A DNA stretch of 64,000 nucleotides from Hirundichthys speculiger (taxonomy: Eukaryota; Chordata; Actinopteri; Beloniformes; Exocoetidae), in assembly GCA_018398805.1 (NCBI GenBank), contig JAGFBZ010000563.1, positions 248,001 to 312,000 on the forward strand, written 5' to 3'. The first letter of the stretch is position 1. Every line of letters starts with the position of its first letter. The position numbers were made by a program, and so were the translations under genes. Shown here piece by piece: positions 23,077 through 30,140 of the stretch. The notes below the pieces were generated by a model. The model saw only the letters and a list, made by a program, of their open reading frames with translations, searched no databases and had not been told where the DNA came from.

Positions 23077-24158
23077 TTAAAGAAATATTGATATTGAAAA
23101 GTAGTGCATGCTTATGTATTTACCACCTTTTGCCTTACAGTTCATAAAAGTCATAATCATCTCATCATCTCTAATAATTCATATGTATATGTATACTGCA
23201 TATTCACCAGCATGACAATGACCTTGAGCATATTGCTGAGGCAGAACTCTGATTTATGGAGAATCATTTCCACCAAGTGTCCTGGAACAGCCTTGTTAAA
23301 ACTCCAGACGAAAAATCGTCTGAGAAACTAAGCATTATGACATAAACGTTGATCTGCTCCAGTGAGACCAATCCAGCCTGAAGGAGAGGCTTCACCCCAA
23401 AGACCAACTGTGTTGATTGAGAGAGTGAACACTTTTTCAACTAAGTGTCATTCAAGAAACCGTTTGGATTACAACAGTGCCCATAGAAATCTGTTAGTTT
23501 AAGTCTGAGAGGGGGCAGACAGCAGAGCAAATCTATTCCCATCTGAATGAAACTAACAATATTAGAACTCCTGTCAAGTTTACAGCTAGTGATGATGAAA
23601 AAACAAATGGGAATCAGTCATTAGTTTGCAGTGACACTATGGTGGATCTAAGCTGATCACAACTATGCATTGATATACTATGTAAAATTTAATTCATGAC
23701 ACGGATTTTGTGTTGATGATGACAACAACTGTTTGTTGCATCTTGATGTACAGACTTGAGTCCTTCAGAGATCTGCCTCAGTCGTGTGGACCGGGGAACG
23801 TGTCTTGGTTCAGAGAAGAGGTTCACATACAACCCAGAAACCAAGCGGTGTCAGATGTTCTCCTACAGTGGCTGCGGGGGAAACAAAAACAACTTTATTT
23901 CCCGCAGACACTGCTATCACATGTGCGTTAAAGACAAAAAAGGTAAGTGTGGGTGTCCATTATTTTATGAGTACAAAACATAAGAAAAAAATGGAAATTA
24001 TTATTTTACAGAGTACATTTGCAGTTAAAACTGAACATTTTTGTTAATCATCTTAGAAATGTTAACAGCCTTTTCTCGTTTCTGTTCCAGGTCCCAGGAA
24101 GGGGATGATCCGAATAAGGAAGAAAAACTTAGACAGCCTTGTAAACCGCTCTGTGTGA
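586..24158 (+). CDS. tfpi: tissue factor pathway inhibitor (5' partial gene; exons 586-789, 18776-18953, 19801-19866, 23754-23942, 24091-24158)
   Basis: TFPI is a secreted or endothelium-bound serine protease inhibitor that stops the tissue factor-factor VIIa-factor Xa complex. In the human protein, Kunitz 1 inhibits VIIa, Kunitz 2 inhibits Xa and Kunitz 3 binds protein S. Five + strand exons are visible. Each Kunitz domain sits on its own exon, all introns are phase 1, and all splice sites are GT-AG. Residue-level similarity to human TFPI is clear: CKAI then RFFFN in K1, CRG then TRYFF in K2, RFTYN then SGCGGN in K3, followed by a short basic tail. The signal-peptide exon is not in the window. 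Exon K2 carries one extra base, which breaks the frame as sequenced. The next gene on the same strand is calcrl, as in human. The a/b paralogue is not resolved. Confidence 0.9.
2533..3258 (+). mobile_element. hAT-type transposon, 726 bp, 8-bp target-site duplication
   Basis: The ends are an 11-bp inverted repeat (TAGGGCTGGGC at 2533-2543, its complement at 3248-3258). Both sides are flanked by the 8-bp direct repeat ATTTTAGT (2525-2532 and 3259-3266), which is diagnostic of hAT insertion. Inside, the + strand reads [17 protein letters not shown], resembling the first half of a BED zinc finger of hAT transposases. The rest of the transposase is absent, so the copy is non-autonomous. A second fragment of the same element is at 5925-6152. 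Confidence 0.85.
3430..3560 (-). pseudogene. Tc1-like transposase fragment, N-terminal helix-turn-helix part
   Basis: On the minus strand from the ATG at 3556-3554, the reading frame gives [14 protein letters not shown] then TVAAHKTG and HKAICK. This matches the start of fish Tc1-like transposases, which read RRKDISNDLREAIVAAHQ and KAISK. Only this N-terminal piece is recognisable; the catalytic domain is missing. Confidence 0.65.
3862..4525 (-). mobile_element. LINE fragment with reverse-transcriptase motifs and 3' tail
   Basis: The minus strand from about 4520 to 4040 reads [30 protein letters not shown] and [18 protein letters not shown]. These are conserved blocks of non-LTR retrotransposon reverse transcriptase. 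The block between them is frameshifted, and the FADD-type catalytic core is not seen. Sequence at 3862-4020, rich in the fish-repeat motif AAGTTTATTTGTAGAGCAC, looks like its 3' tail. It is 5'-truncated and internally decayed. Confidence 0.75.
5055..5215 (+). repeat. direct repeat, copy 1 (partner at 7485-7645)
   Basis: This stretch and 7485-7645 share ordered blocks: TTCAACATGA, TTTTTTTCCCCTC, CATCACTAAAGTTACCACA-like and CACCATCTGTTT-like. Similarity stops at both ends. It is either a dispersed repeat or a local duplication flanking the hAT/Tc1 cluster. Confidence 0.6.
5270..5640. repeat. GC-rich low-complexity block with a G homopolymer
   Basis: A GC-rich island in AT-rich DNA, with an uninterrupted G run of about 21 bases around 5397-5417. 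Long open frames here on both strands are biased proline/glycine translations of the run, with no recognisable domain. I do not treat them as genes. Confidence 0.7.
5925..6152 (+). mobile_element. fragment of the same hAT element as 2533-3258
   Basis: Collinear with about 2768-3013: the segment from CAGACGGAGGATTTGACAG to TTAAGATGAGATTCACACT matches almost base for base. Both hAT ends are missing. The right side stops abruptly where Tc1 sequence begins. Confidence 0.75.
6331..6635. mobile_element. foreign block inside the Tc1-like element
   Basis: It interrupts Tc1 transposase homology. It begins with a G run, contains GA-rich sequence at 6399-6425, and ends in a segment with repeated GTCGCTA motifs (about 6502-6610). 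I recognise no family. No clear target-site duplication could be placed because the left junction falls in the G run. Confidence 0.5.
6738..7184 (+). pseudogene. Tc1-like transposase, C-terminal catalytic half (148 aa open frame)
   Basis: The frame starts [12 protein letters not shown] and contains the second catalytic Asp in HDKDPKHTA and the catalytic Glu region [13 protein letters not shown], 34 residues apart as expected for DD34E Tc1 enzymes. It ends FATKY then TAG at 7182-7184. In-frame homology continues upstream (TVKHGGGSL). The first Asp and the DNA-binding domain are cut off by the inserted block and a frameshift, so no functional enzyme is expected. A complete Tc1 transposase is about 340 residues. 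Confidence 0.85.
7400..7470. repeat. (TG)n-(TA)n-(GT)n microsatellite
   Basis: Alternating TG, then about 16 TA units, then GT units, directly abutting the Tc1 right end. Tc1 elements insert at TA, so expansion of a TA-rich target is plausible. Confidence 0.9.
7485..7645 (+). repeat. direct repeat, copy 2 (partner at 5055-5215)
   Basis: Second copy of the about 160-bp sequence described at 5055-5215, in the same orientation and diverged by substitutions and small gaps. Confidence 0.6.
8578..9297 (-). mobile_element. 5'-truncated LINE nested in the Tc1-like element, 7-bp duplication
   Basis: The minus strand 9294-8926 encodes the C-terminal end of a non-LTR retrotransposon protein (motif [14 protein letters not shown], then KNSFVPAAI). 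The 3' tail at 8578-8595 is made of GATTCA units. The 7-bp sequence ACATTCA flanks it at 8571-8577 and 9298-9304, consistent with a target-site duplication. The other Tc1 copy at about 44190 reads ATTAAACATTCATTGTG across this point, showing the empty-site context. Confidence 0.8.
10206..10406 (+). pseudogene. Tc1-like transposase C-terminal remnant
   Basis: A 66-codon frame ending at a stop after MTSI. It has SQSQDLN and ILW in place of the usual [11 protein letters not shown], and EEWFKTLS where Tc1 proteins have EEW. Upstream the frame carries a stop between the QDNDPK motif (about 10146-10163) and this segment. It is non-functional. Confidence 0.7.
11341..11373. repeat. (TA)n microsatellite
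   Basis: About 16 perfect TA units. The neighbouring open frames rich in Tyr-Ile are products of this repeat. Confidence 0.95.
15703..15925. mobile_element. palindromic hAT-type MITE, copy 1
   Basis: About 223 bp whose left half (GTCCTGGAGGGCTGCTGTCC) is the reverse complement of its right half (GCGGCCCTCCAGGACTG). It shares the internal motifs CAGGTCTG and GAATCAGGTGTGCTGAAG with the copies at 16075 and 26485. The terminal CAG is degraded, and no target duplication is visible. Confidence 0.75.
16075..16294. mobile_element. palindromic hAT-type MITE, copy 2, 8-bp target-site duplication
   Basis: 220 bp starting CAGGGGTGTCAAACTC and ending with the complement GAGTTTGACACCCCTG. The duplication GTATATGG lies at 16067-16074 and 16295-16302. 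Ends and duplication length are those of hAT elements. It has no coding capacity, so it was mobilised in trans. Confidence 0.93.
18776..18953 (+). CDS. tfpi: tfpi exon: Kunitz domain 2 (one-base insertion)
   Basis: Acceptor TTCTAG at 18770-18775, donor GTAGGC at 18954. The first part reads [15 protein letters not shown] then TRYFFDSK. The second part, one base out of frame, reads [19 protein letters not shown] then MDACRAKC. Together they make a canonical Kunitz domain with P1 Arg (CRG), the residue human Kunitz 2 uses against factor Xa. The exon is 178 nt, whereas a phase 1-1 exon must be a multiple of 3. The surplus base is in the GG at 18855-18856. As sequenced, everything after it would be read in the wrong frame. 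A sequencing or assembly indel is the likeliest cause because both halves are otherwise conserved. Confidence 0.9.
18954..19800 (+). other. tfpi intron between Kunitz 2 and linker exon
   Basis: No exon or transposon is recognised. It contains a C-run followed by a CA microsatellite at 19171-19219. Confidence 0.7.
19171..19219. repeat. poly-C followed by (CA)n microsatellite
   Basis: About 20 C residues, then about 14 CA units, within a tfpi intron. Length is likely uncertain in the assembly. Confidence 0.95.
19801..19866 (+). CDS. tfpi: tfpi exon: linker between Kunitz 2 and Kunitz 3
   Basis: The exon is 66 nt, phase 1-1, with acceptor TTTCTGTGCAG ending at 19800 and donor GTAAAC at 19867. 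It encodes [12 protein letters not shown] then SLVQPTVLT. The peptide is rich in Pro, Val and Thr, has no cysteine, and suits a flexible spacer. Human TFPI has a longer linker at this point with little sequence conservation. The call rests on splice sites, phase and position rather than on similarity. Confidence 0.7.
20150..21017. mobile_element. hAT-type element, 868 bp, 8-bp target-site duplication
   Basis: The left end CAGCGGTTCCCAAACTTTTT and right end CACTTTGGGAATCCCTG are inverted repeats. The duplication ATTTAAAG is at 20142-20149 and 21018-21025. Subterminal CGCACCCCC motifs occur on both sides. No transposase remains. It lies in the intron between the tfpi linker exon and Kunitz 3, and carries a nested GGAT-tailed repeat at 20745-20881. 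Confidence 0.92.
20745..20881 (+). repeat. GGAT-tailed fish interspersed repeat (nested)
   Basis: Contains the block CTGCGATGGACTGGCGACC, CTTTCGCCCGTAGATGGCTG, and a GGATGGATGGAT tail. Related copies in this window are at 34821-34912, 36957-37012, 47921-48022 and, inverted, 55355-55494. The tail suggests a retroposed 3' end. Confidence 0.8.
21074..21543. mobile_element. hAT-type element, 470 bp, 8-bp target-site duplication
   Basis: The ends AAGAGCCCGACTGATTTATC and CATATATCAACTGGGCTCGA are imperfect inverted repeats. The 8-bp sequence CCTGTAAC flanks it at 21066-21073 and 21544-21551. No coding capacity is seen. It sits only 48 bp from the previous element's duplication. Confidence 0.85.
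21818..21838. repeat. short (AC)n microsatellite
   Basis: About ten AC units within a tfpi intron. Confidence 0.9.
22999..23073. repeat. poly-A followed by (TA)n microsatellite
   Basis: An A-run at about 22999-23020, followed by an uninterrupted TA tract of about 26 units. Confidence 0.95.
23754..23942 (+). CDS. tfpi: tfpi exon: Kunitz domain 3
   Basis: The exon is 189 nt, phase 1-1, with acceptor ATGTACAG at 23746-23753 and donor GTAAGT at 23943. It encodes [16 protein letters not shown] then [28 protein letters not shown] and HCYHMC. All six cysteines and the SGCGGN core are present and the frame is open. Two positions differ from human Kunitz 3. The P1 residue is Leu instead of Arg199, and the residue after GGN is Lys where human has Glu226, reported as important for protein S binding. 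It is followed by the basic KDKK. Confidence 0.93.
24091..24158 (+). CDS. tfpi: tfpi last coding exon: basic C-terminal tail and stop
   Basis: Acceptor TCTGTTCCAG ends at 24090. The two leading bases complete Gly, then [21 protein letters not shown] and TGA at 24156-24158. Human TFPI-alpha also has a Gly and a basic tail after Kunitz 3, there longer and with a KRKRKK cluster. That tail binds cell-surface heparan sulfate and factor Va. Here the basic cluster is shorter and the protein ends sooner. The downstream frame stays non-coding. Two AATAAA signals at 25403-25408 and 25423-25428 are possible polyadenylation sites, beyond a repeat. Confidence 0.85.
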
Positions 24159-24619
24159 GATGCTGCTACTCTGCAGTCACTTCTATTTATGTCTTTACTT
24201 GTATCTTTTGCTTTGTACCTCTGCAGTATATTGTATATTACATGTTATCAGTTTATTTCATCAAACCCTTAAAAAAAAAAGTTATTGATGAATCTGTTAT
24301 CTTAAACCTGGATGTCATCTGCTGTTTCATAAGCGGTTTAATAATATGTTTACAGGATGGGAGTTTCTTTCTCCTCTGGAATCATGTGATCATTCAGAAC
24401 ATTCTGTCACATCTTAACCTCAACAGCTGCTCATCTGTTGACCATCAGTGTCAGCTATCTAGTCACTATTGCTCTTTTCTTTTTAGCCTTTTTTTTCTCT
24501 CCCAGCAGAGCTTCATCCCATCAGAATCTTTCATTAATCACCAAAAACATGTTTCAGGTTGAATCAGTGAAGATTTGTTTTATTGTTTTTAAATGTTCCT
24601 AAACGATGAAGTCAGAAAT

Positions 24620-25260
24620 CAATCAATCAACCTTTATTTATATAGCACCTAACAACAGCCAGAGCCAAACCAAAGTGCTTTTCATGGCACCACATAAAAA
24701 CATCTAACATTGAAACAAACATTAAAAGCAAACGAGGACAGCATTTAACATTAAATCATGGAGGTAGTTCAGCCAAATAGCGTTTAAAATGTCACAGAGC
24801 CTTTCAGTACGAAAGGCCGATCTGAGAAGGTGTGTCTTTAATTTAGAGGTCCAAAGGCAGAGTGTTCCAGAGTGCAGGACTGCTTACTACAAAATAAAGC
24901 ACACACACACACACACTGTTTGAATTGAGACATCGGCGCCTCGAGCAGATGTTGATCAGCAGACCTCAGAGCCCTGCTAGGTCGATAAAGCTTTCAAAGA
25001 TCACACAGATAACGAGGGGCAAGAGTGTGAACTGCTTTAAAAACAAACATCAAGAGTTTAAGACTCTAAAATGAGCTGGGAGCCAGTGAAGGGAGTATAA
25101 AACTGGAGTGATGTTGCTCCCTGGTCGACCGTTGATCAACATCCGAGCAGCAGCATTTCCTTCCAGCTGGAGGCACTTAAGGCAACGCCGGTTCACTCCA
25201 ACTGCGTTACAGTATTCAAGGTGTGGACCGATGAAAGCATCCATATCCTTTTAAAGATCT
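24620..25260. repeat. fish interspersed repeat (TTTATTTATATAGCAC type)
   Basis: It begins AATCAACCTTTATTTATATAG, followed by CAAAGTGCTTT, a signature frequent in fish dispersed repeats. It continues through GAGCTGGGAGCCAGTGAAGG and a region near 25110-25240 that reads on the minus strand like a decayed retroelement peptide (FIGPHLEYC). An AC microsatellite interrupts it at 24899-24917. Placed from memory of fish repeats, so the family is unnamed. Confidence 0.65.
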
Positions 25261-26484
25261 TTCTGACTTGGGAAAAGATCTTGTTGTATGTAGCTTTTTA
25301 TTGAGTCCTACAGGACCAGAAGGCCCAATTACAGCCATCTGGCTGTAATTGGGCCTATTTACATTTTAAATGTTCATTAATATACAATGTCCCTCTACAC
25401 TAAATAAAGTGATTATGAATGAAATAAAGTGATGAAGATTAGGAAGGGCTTCACTTTGCCCAGAAGGCAGAGCTGAAAAAAGCTCGCTAAAAAGCTCGTC
25501 AAAATTTAAGCAGCTATGAAAAAAAACTCCCAAATGAACTCAGAAAATTCAGAAACTGGGGAATGACAGTTGTTTACTCAACGAATTTGAGTATTTTAAG
25601 CATATTTCTTAAACTCAAAGAGAAACAGGCTCTGTTATTACACAGAAAGGAAAACCTTGAAATTAAGATAATAGGGCTGAAAAACAGCCTTTTATCAAAA
25701 TAAAATACAATACTGACAGAAAAATTGTTGTTTGGTATTTTAAAAAAAAAAAAAAAACCAGAGTATAACTACTGTGTAACATTTCAGTTCATCAACTGAG
25801 ATGAATCATAACACTTTCCATAAAAAAAGTTTGATCCTTATAACTTTAAGTTAAAAAAAAAAAACTGTTTCTAAGTTTATATTCATGATGAAAGTGAAAA
25901 CTGGTGGAGGATGTGGATTTCTCTGTTAAGCAAAAATGAATGCAGTTATATGCAGTTAGCTGATTCAAACACCAGATGGTGCTATTTTGAACACATCGTC
26001 AGTGAGTCGCTGCCTTCAGCACCTGATCAAGGTGGAGGGAGGAAAGCTTTTCAGCAGCAGCTGGGGGTGTGTGCTCCAGAGAGTGAGAATCCTCTGGAAA
26101 CTGGCTGGAGCGCATCAACGCAGGTTTAATGGGCCTGGCAGGACATCATACACCCACTGAACCAGGTTCTCTGGACCTCTTTATTGAATTGATTACTGGA
26201 GAACATGTAGTAACGGTTCAATTACAGATTAAATTTGGGGTCTTGCAGATGTTAGGTGCAATTTTCAACCCAGTCGAATATTAAAAAAAAGGATTAGTAC
26301 AGCTTAGCTCAGAGAAGCAATTCAAAGAAAAATATCAAAAAAGAACAATAATTTTGCAAGGTATTAGTTTTTTGCATTTTAGGTCAAATTCATGGGATGA
26401 GCTGGATAGTTGAGGTTATTTAGCACATTTAAATAAAACTGAACAGACTGCAGGACTTACAGAGAAGAAAGAAATATCCTGTAT

Positions 26485-26694
26485 CAGGGCTCTTCAACTC
26501 CAGTCCTCGAGAGCCGCAAACCTGCATGTCTTAGATGTTTCCCTGCTTCAGCACACCTGATTCACATGAATGGCTCGTTAACAGACCTGTGCAGACCTGG
26601 ATGATCCATTCATGTGAATCAGGTGTGCTGAAGCAGGGAAACATCTGGGACATGCAGGGTCGTGGCTCTCAGGGACCAGGGTTAGCCGCCCCTG
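26485..26694. mobile_element. palindromic hAT-type MITE, copy 3
   Basis: It starts CAGGGCTCTTCAACTCCAGT and ends in GCCCCTG, with the same interior as 16075-16294 (TTCCCTGCTTCAGCACACCT and its complement). The ends are diverged, and no target duplication is apparent. Confidence 0.8.
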
Positions 26695-28547
26695 GCCCTC
26701 TGGTAGCCCATCATGAATAAAAACTGTAATCAAAACACTGATTTTGTCACATTTATGTTGATATTAATAACACTTGTGTTCATTTTTTAAATCATAAAAT
26801 AAAAAATGAATAACCTTTAACATTTAATATTTCAATAAAAAAAAAAAACATTTGTTTTGGCTTGTCATTTTTTCTACATTTTCTGCAAAAATGTTCTTGT
26901 TCCAACTTGATCATTTATTTAAAAGTTACAGCAAGTAACTTTGAAGTGAAAATAAATGCTTTTAATTCATATTTACTGTCTATTTAAGCCACATGATGCT
27001 TTTCTGCAATGCTTTTGGTGTTGTGCTGCAGTTGTTTATCACTAAACAACGGCACCAACAGATAAAACCAGTGGACGGTGCTTCTGCTAGTTGCCATTAC
27101 GACAATTTGCTACTGATTCGTTTTGCCAGACCTTTTTTTTTTTTTCCCTCCATCTTTCAATCAATAACAACACGTTTAATCAAGCGTTGCTGAAATACTG
27201 TTGGTGTGTTTGTTAAAAACAAGCACAAGGGGGCAGTGTTGCATAGACAAAGAAGGTCTGCAGTGGTGGCTCTTGGCTGCAGAGCTTTTGCTTTAATGTT
27301 TCACTTACAAACCCTGAATGTAAATGATAGAAATGTAAAAGCACGAAATAAAATTTTCTGCAATTTTCTATTCTTCTGTCTAGTTTGCTTGTTTGATTTC
27401 CCATCAGATGGTGGGAAATAAACCAGTGTTTCACAGGAACTCAGAAACAAGTCCAGAGTTTTATCAGACTGCAAATTGAGCACTTGGTCTATGTTTTATA
27501 GTTGGTTGATTTTTGAGCCTCAGTATATTTGATCCCTGTTGAATAAACAAATGTAATTAAAACATTTTTACTATTCCAATAGCTCCAATAGGCAAATTAA
27601 AAAAAGAAAAAGAAATTCTCAGTCAGGATTTTTATGTGCCATGGCTGCATTGTGAAAGGGAAAATAATTGCCTGACTCCATTGCCCCCCCCCCCCCAACC
27701 AATGAGTGTTACAGTGTTTCTCTGCCTGCTGTTTCAGTTTTATGGTCCTTACGTTTTAACAAGCCATGACTTTTCGCCTACTTGATTCCCTCTAAATGTT
27801 CTGATCAACATGGTTTTTAGCCACTGCAGAAGCTGTGAGGTTGTTCTACAGCTGATTACATGTGGGAGCAGCTGATCGAAGCTTTTTAGAGCCTGAATAA
27901 TGCTCAGATCCAGGTGAGATGAACATAGCAGATGTTGAAGAAATGAAGCAGGAATAACACAAAGAGCAAGAAGCAGAGAGTTTAAACTCTTTCTTCTCTG
28001 AATCGTCATGGAGAATGTGAGATCACTGGTTGTGGCACTGATGAGGACAAATCAGGACTGTTGGAAACTGAGCATGTCACTCAGTCTTGTGGAGGTCCCT
28101 CTAAACGTGGAGAGAGTGCAGCGCTTTAAAAAGCAACACAGAGGAACTTTTACAAGTTTCAGCTTGTATACGACACTGCTAGTGTGTACTGATATTGTCA
28201 AAACGTATTAAAGTTCTCACATCATGCAGATTGTGCAGGATGTGAGAAGTACAGGGATGGTTTGCTGCTTTCAGGAAAACAGTGGAACAGCAGAAGCTGT
28301 TCACGTGATTCTGCTTCTGATTGTGTTGTAACATAGATGTGTTTATGACAGCATGTTACACACTATCAAAAACCAACAATCCAGTTTAGATACTACATTG
28401 TATGTGCAGTGCTTAGCATAAAGTTTCAAAAAAAATGACCCAACATTTACTCTGGCTCAGTCTGTTGCATGGTTATGCTCACATTTGCTGTTCTGTCATT
28501 ACTTCCTCAAGCCTCTTGATTGCCTCTGCCATGATGACACTGAGCTA

Positions 28548-28914
28548 CAGTCATTCGAAAAAATTATTAGGCCACCATTTTTTCTTCACTTTCTTGTTCA
28601 TTTTAATACCTGGTACCACTAAACGTCATCATGTGACTAAAACAGACAGAAAAGAAAACACTGAATGCATAAAAGCAGTGTTTTTGGCAGTACAACGCCA
28701 TAGCTATTGATGTAAAAACTTAAGTGATTTAGGTTATAATCAAGAAAACCATGGAAAATGGTAAGATATCAGCTCTTAAATAAAACTCTTATGAGCAATC
28801 TTTGTGGTTATCGTTATGTTTGTCCAAACAAATGTACCTTTAGTTGTACCAGGCATTAAAATGAACAAGAAACTGAAGAAAACAAGGGTGGTCTAATAAT
28901 TTTTTCCATGACTG
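28548..28914. mobile_element. Tc1/mariner-type MITE, 367 bp, TA duplication
   Basis: Terminal inverted repeats of about 69 bp: the left begins CAGTCATTCGAAAAAATTAT, the right ends ATAATTTTTTCCATGACTG. Both ends are flanked by TA (28546-28547 and 28915-28916). The central 230 bp has no coding capacity. Confidence 0.88.
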
Positions 28915-29459
28915 TAGTTTCACTGTTGCTGATATGTGACATAGTGACATAAAGTGCTGAGATGACTGAGAAAGGAGTCCAAAGTCATTTCTGCCTGCTT
29001 TTTACCTATTGTAGTAGGCAATGCGTCCTAAAAGTAATCCAATATTCCTCCAAGTGAGACTGAAACTAATAGTTTAACATCAAAAAACTCCTTTGTGCTG
29101 CTTGGAGAAGTTGCTGTGCATTTGGTTCTGAGATTCTGTCCATCCTGTCTACAGAAACCGCCATCCACAATATAATTTCCATTTGGGGATCAATAGCTGA
29201 AAGTATATTCAGTTCAATAACTATAACAAAATATGAAAAAAAAATGTTTAGATTTGATTGACAATACAAAATAATGGCAGGTCTTGCTGATACTGTTTCA
29301 AGTGTTTCTAAATGTCAACATCCAGTCAGAGCAGTTTCCATCCTGAGGTGTCAGACACCGGGACACTTCATCTGGAGCAGCTGCTCAGAGCTGTAGACTG
29401 TGGTGAGCCACTGATAAACCGGAATTTCCAGAAGAAGAAGAGAGAGGGAGAGAAATAAC

Positions 29460-30140
29460 GCAATTTCATTACGTAAACTGTACCCACAAGTCTGAGGAGC
29501 GTGGGAGTTGAGTGGCAAAAAGCATCCTGCGCCGTGCGAAACTCTCCCCGGCTTCCAGCTCCTCAGCTGCGGGCTCCGCTGTGATGTAACAGGAAGTAGT
29601 GGGTTGACTTCCAACGTCAAGCTGACAGCCGTTTCGGCTGCGCTCATTGATCGCCGGAGATTCGCTGCGTTCGCCTCCCCGAGTAGAAGCCGAAGACGAG
29701 AGGACAGTTCGGAGATCTGCTGGAGAGTTGAACCCGGTTCTGAGCCCTGCGCCCTGCTGGATCCTTCCCTCTGGTAGGACCACGCGCTGCGTTACTCTCA
29801 CGCTTTCTGGAGATTTATTTTTTTTTATAAAGCATTACAGATATAGTATTGACCACACTGACCGGTGAGGCATCCATATATCGAGGTAAAGTGATTCTTT
29901 ATGAACCGAGTGCGCGTGGATCGCGCGTGTTTTGCAACCCTAAACGCGGGGACCCCCGCATCTGGAGCTGCTCCCGCTGATCTGATCTCTTGTCAGGAGC
30001 TGGAATGTGGCAAACATGGCAGAAAAATACCGAAACGCCGTGCGCGATCATTCCTATGAGTTAAACGCGCGCACCTTGTGCGCTTTTATGGTCGCGTTCA
30101 CAGATTTATGCAGAACGTTGAGGGTTAACTCTCTGCGCGC
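29460..30140 (+). promoter_or_regulatory. CpG-rich block, candidate calcrl promoter and non-coding first exon
   Basis: GC content and CpG frequency rise sharply here (clusters such as GTGCGCGTGGATCGCGCGTG near 29910) against AT-rich, CpG-poor surroundings. A GGAA core, AACAGGAAGTAG at about 29589-29600, resembles an ETS site. Possible splice donors on the + strand occur at 29774 (GTAGGA) and 29865 (GTGAGG). The calcrl start codon lies in an exon with its own acceptor at 57439-57440, so an upstream untranslated exon is required, and this is the only promoter-like block between the two genes. The assignment is inference; strand is assumed from calcrl. Confidence 0.5.

Larger units (their letters stand above)
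24159..29459. other. 3' flank of tfpi and intergenic DNA
   Basis: No further exon is recognised. It contains repeats at 24620-25260, 26485-26694 and 28548-28914 and a C-run near 27684. The rest is AT-rich unique-looking sequence with only short chance frames. Confidence 0.6.

Noticed and set aside
24041..24562. 173-codon + strand frame
   Set aside because: It runs from intron through the last tfpi exon in the wrong frame into the 3' UTR. The spliced frame ends at 24158.
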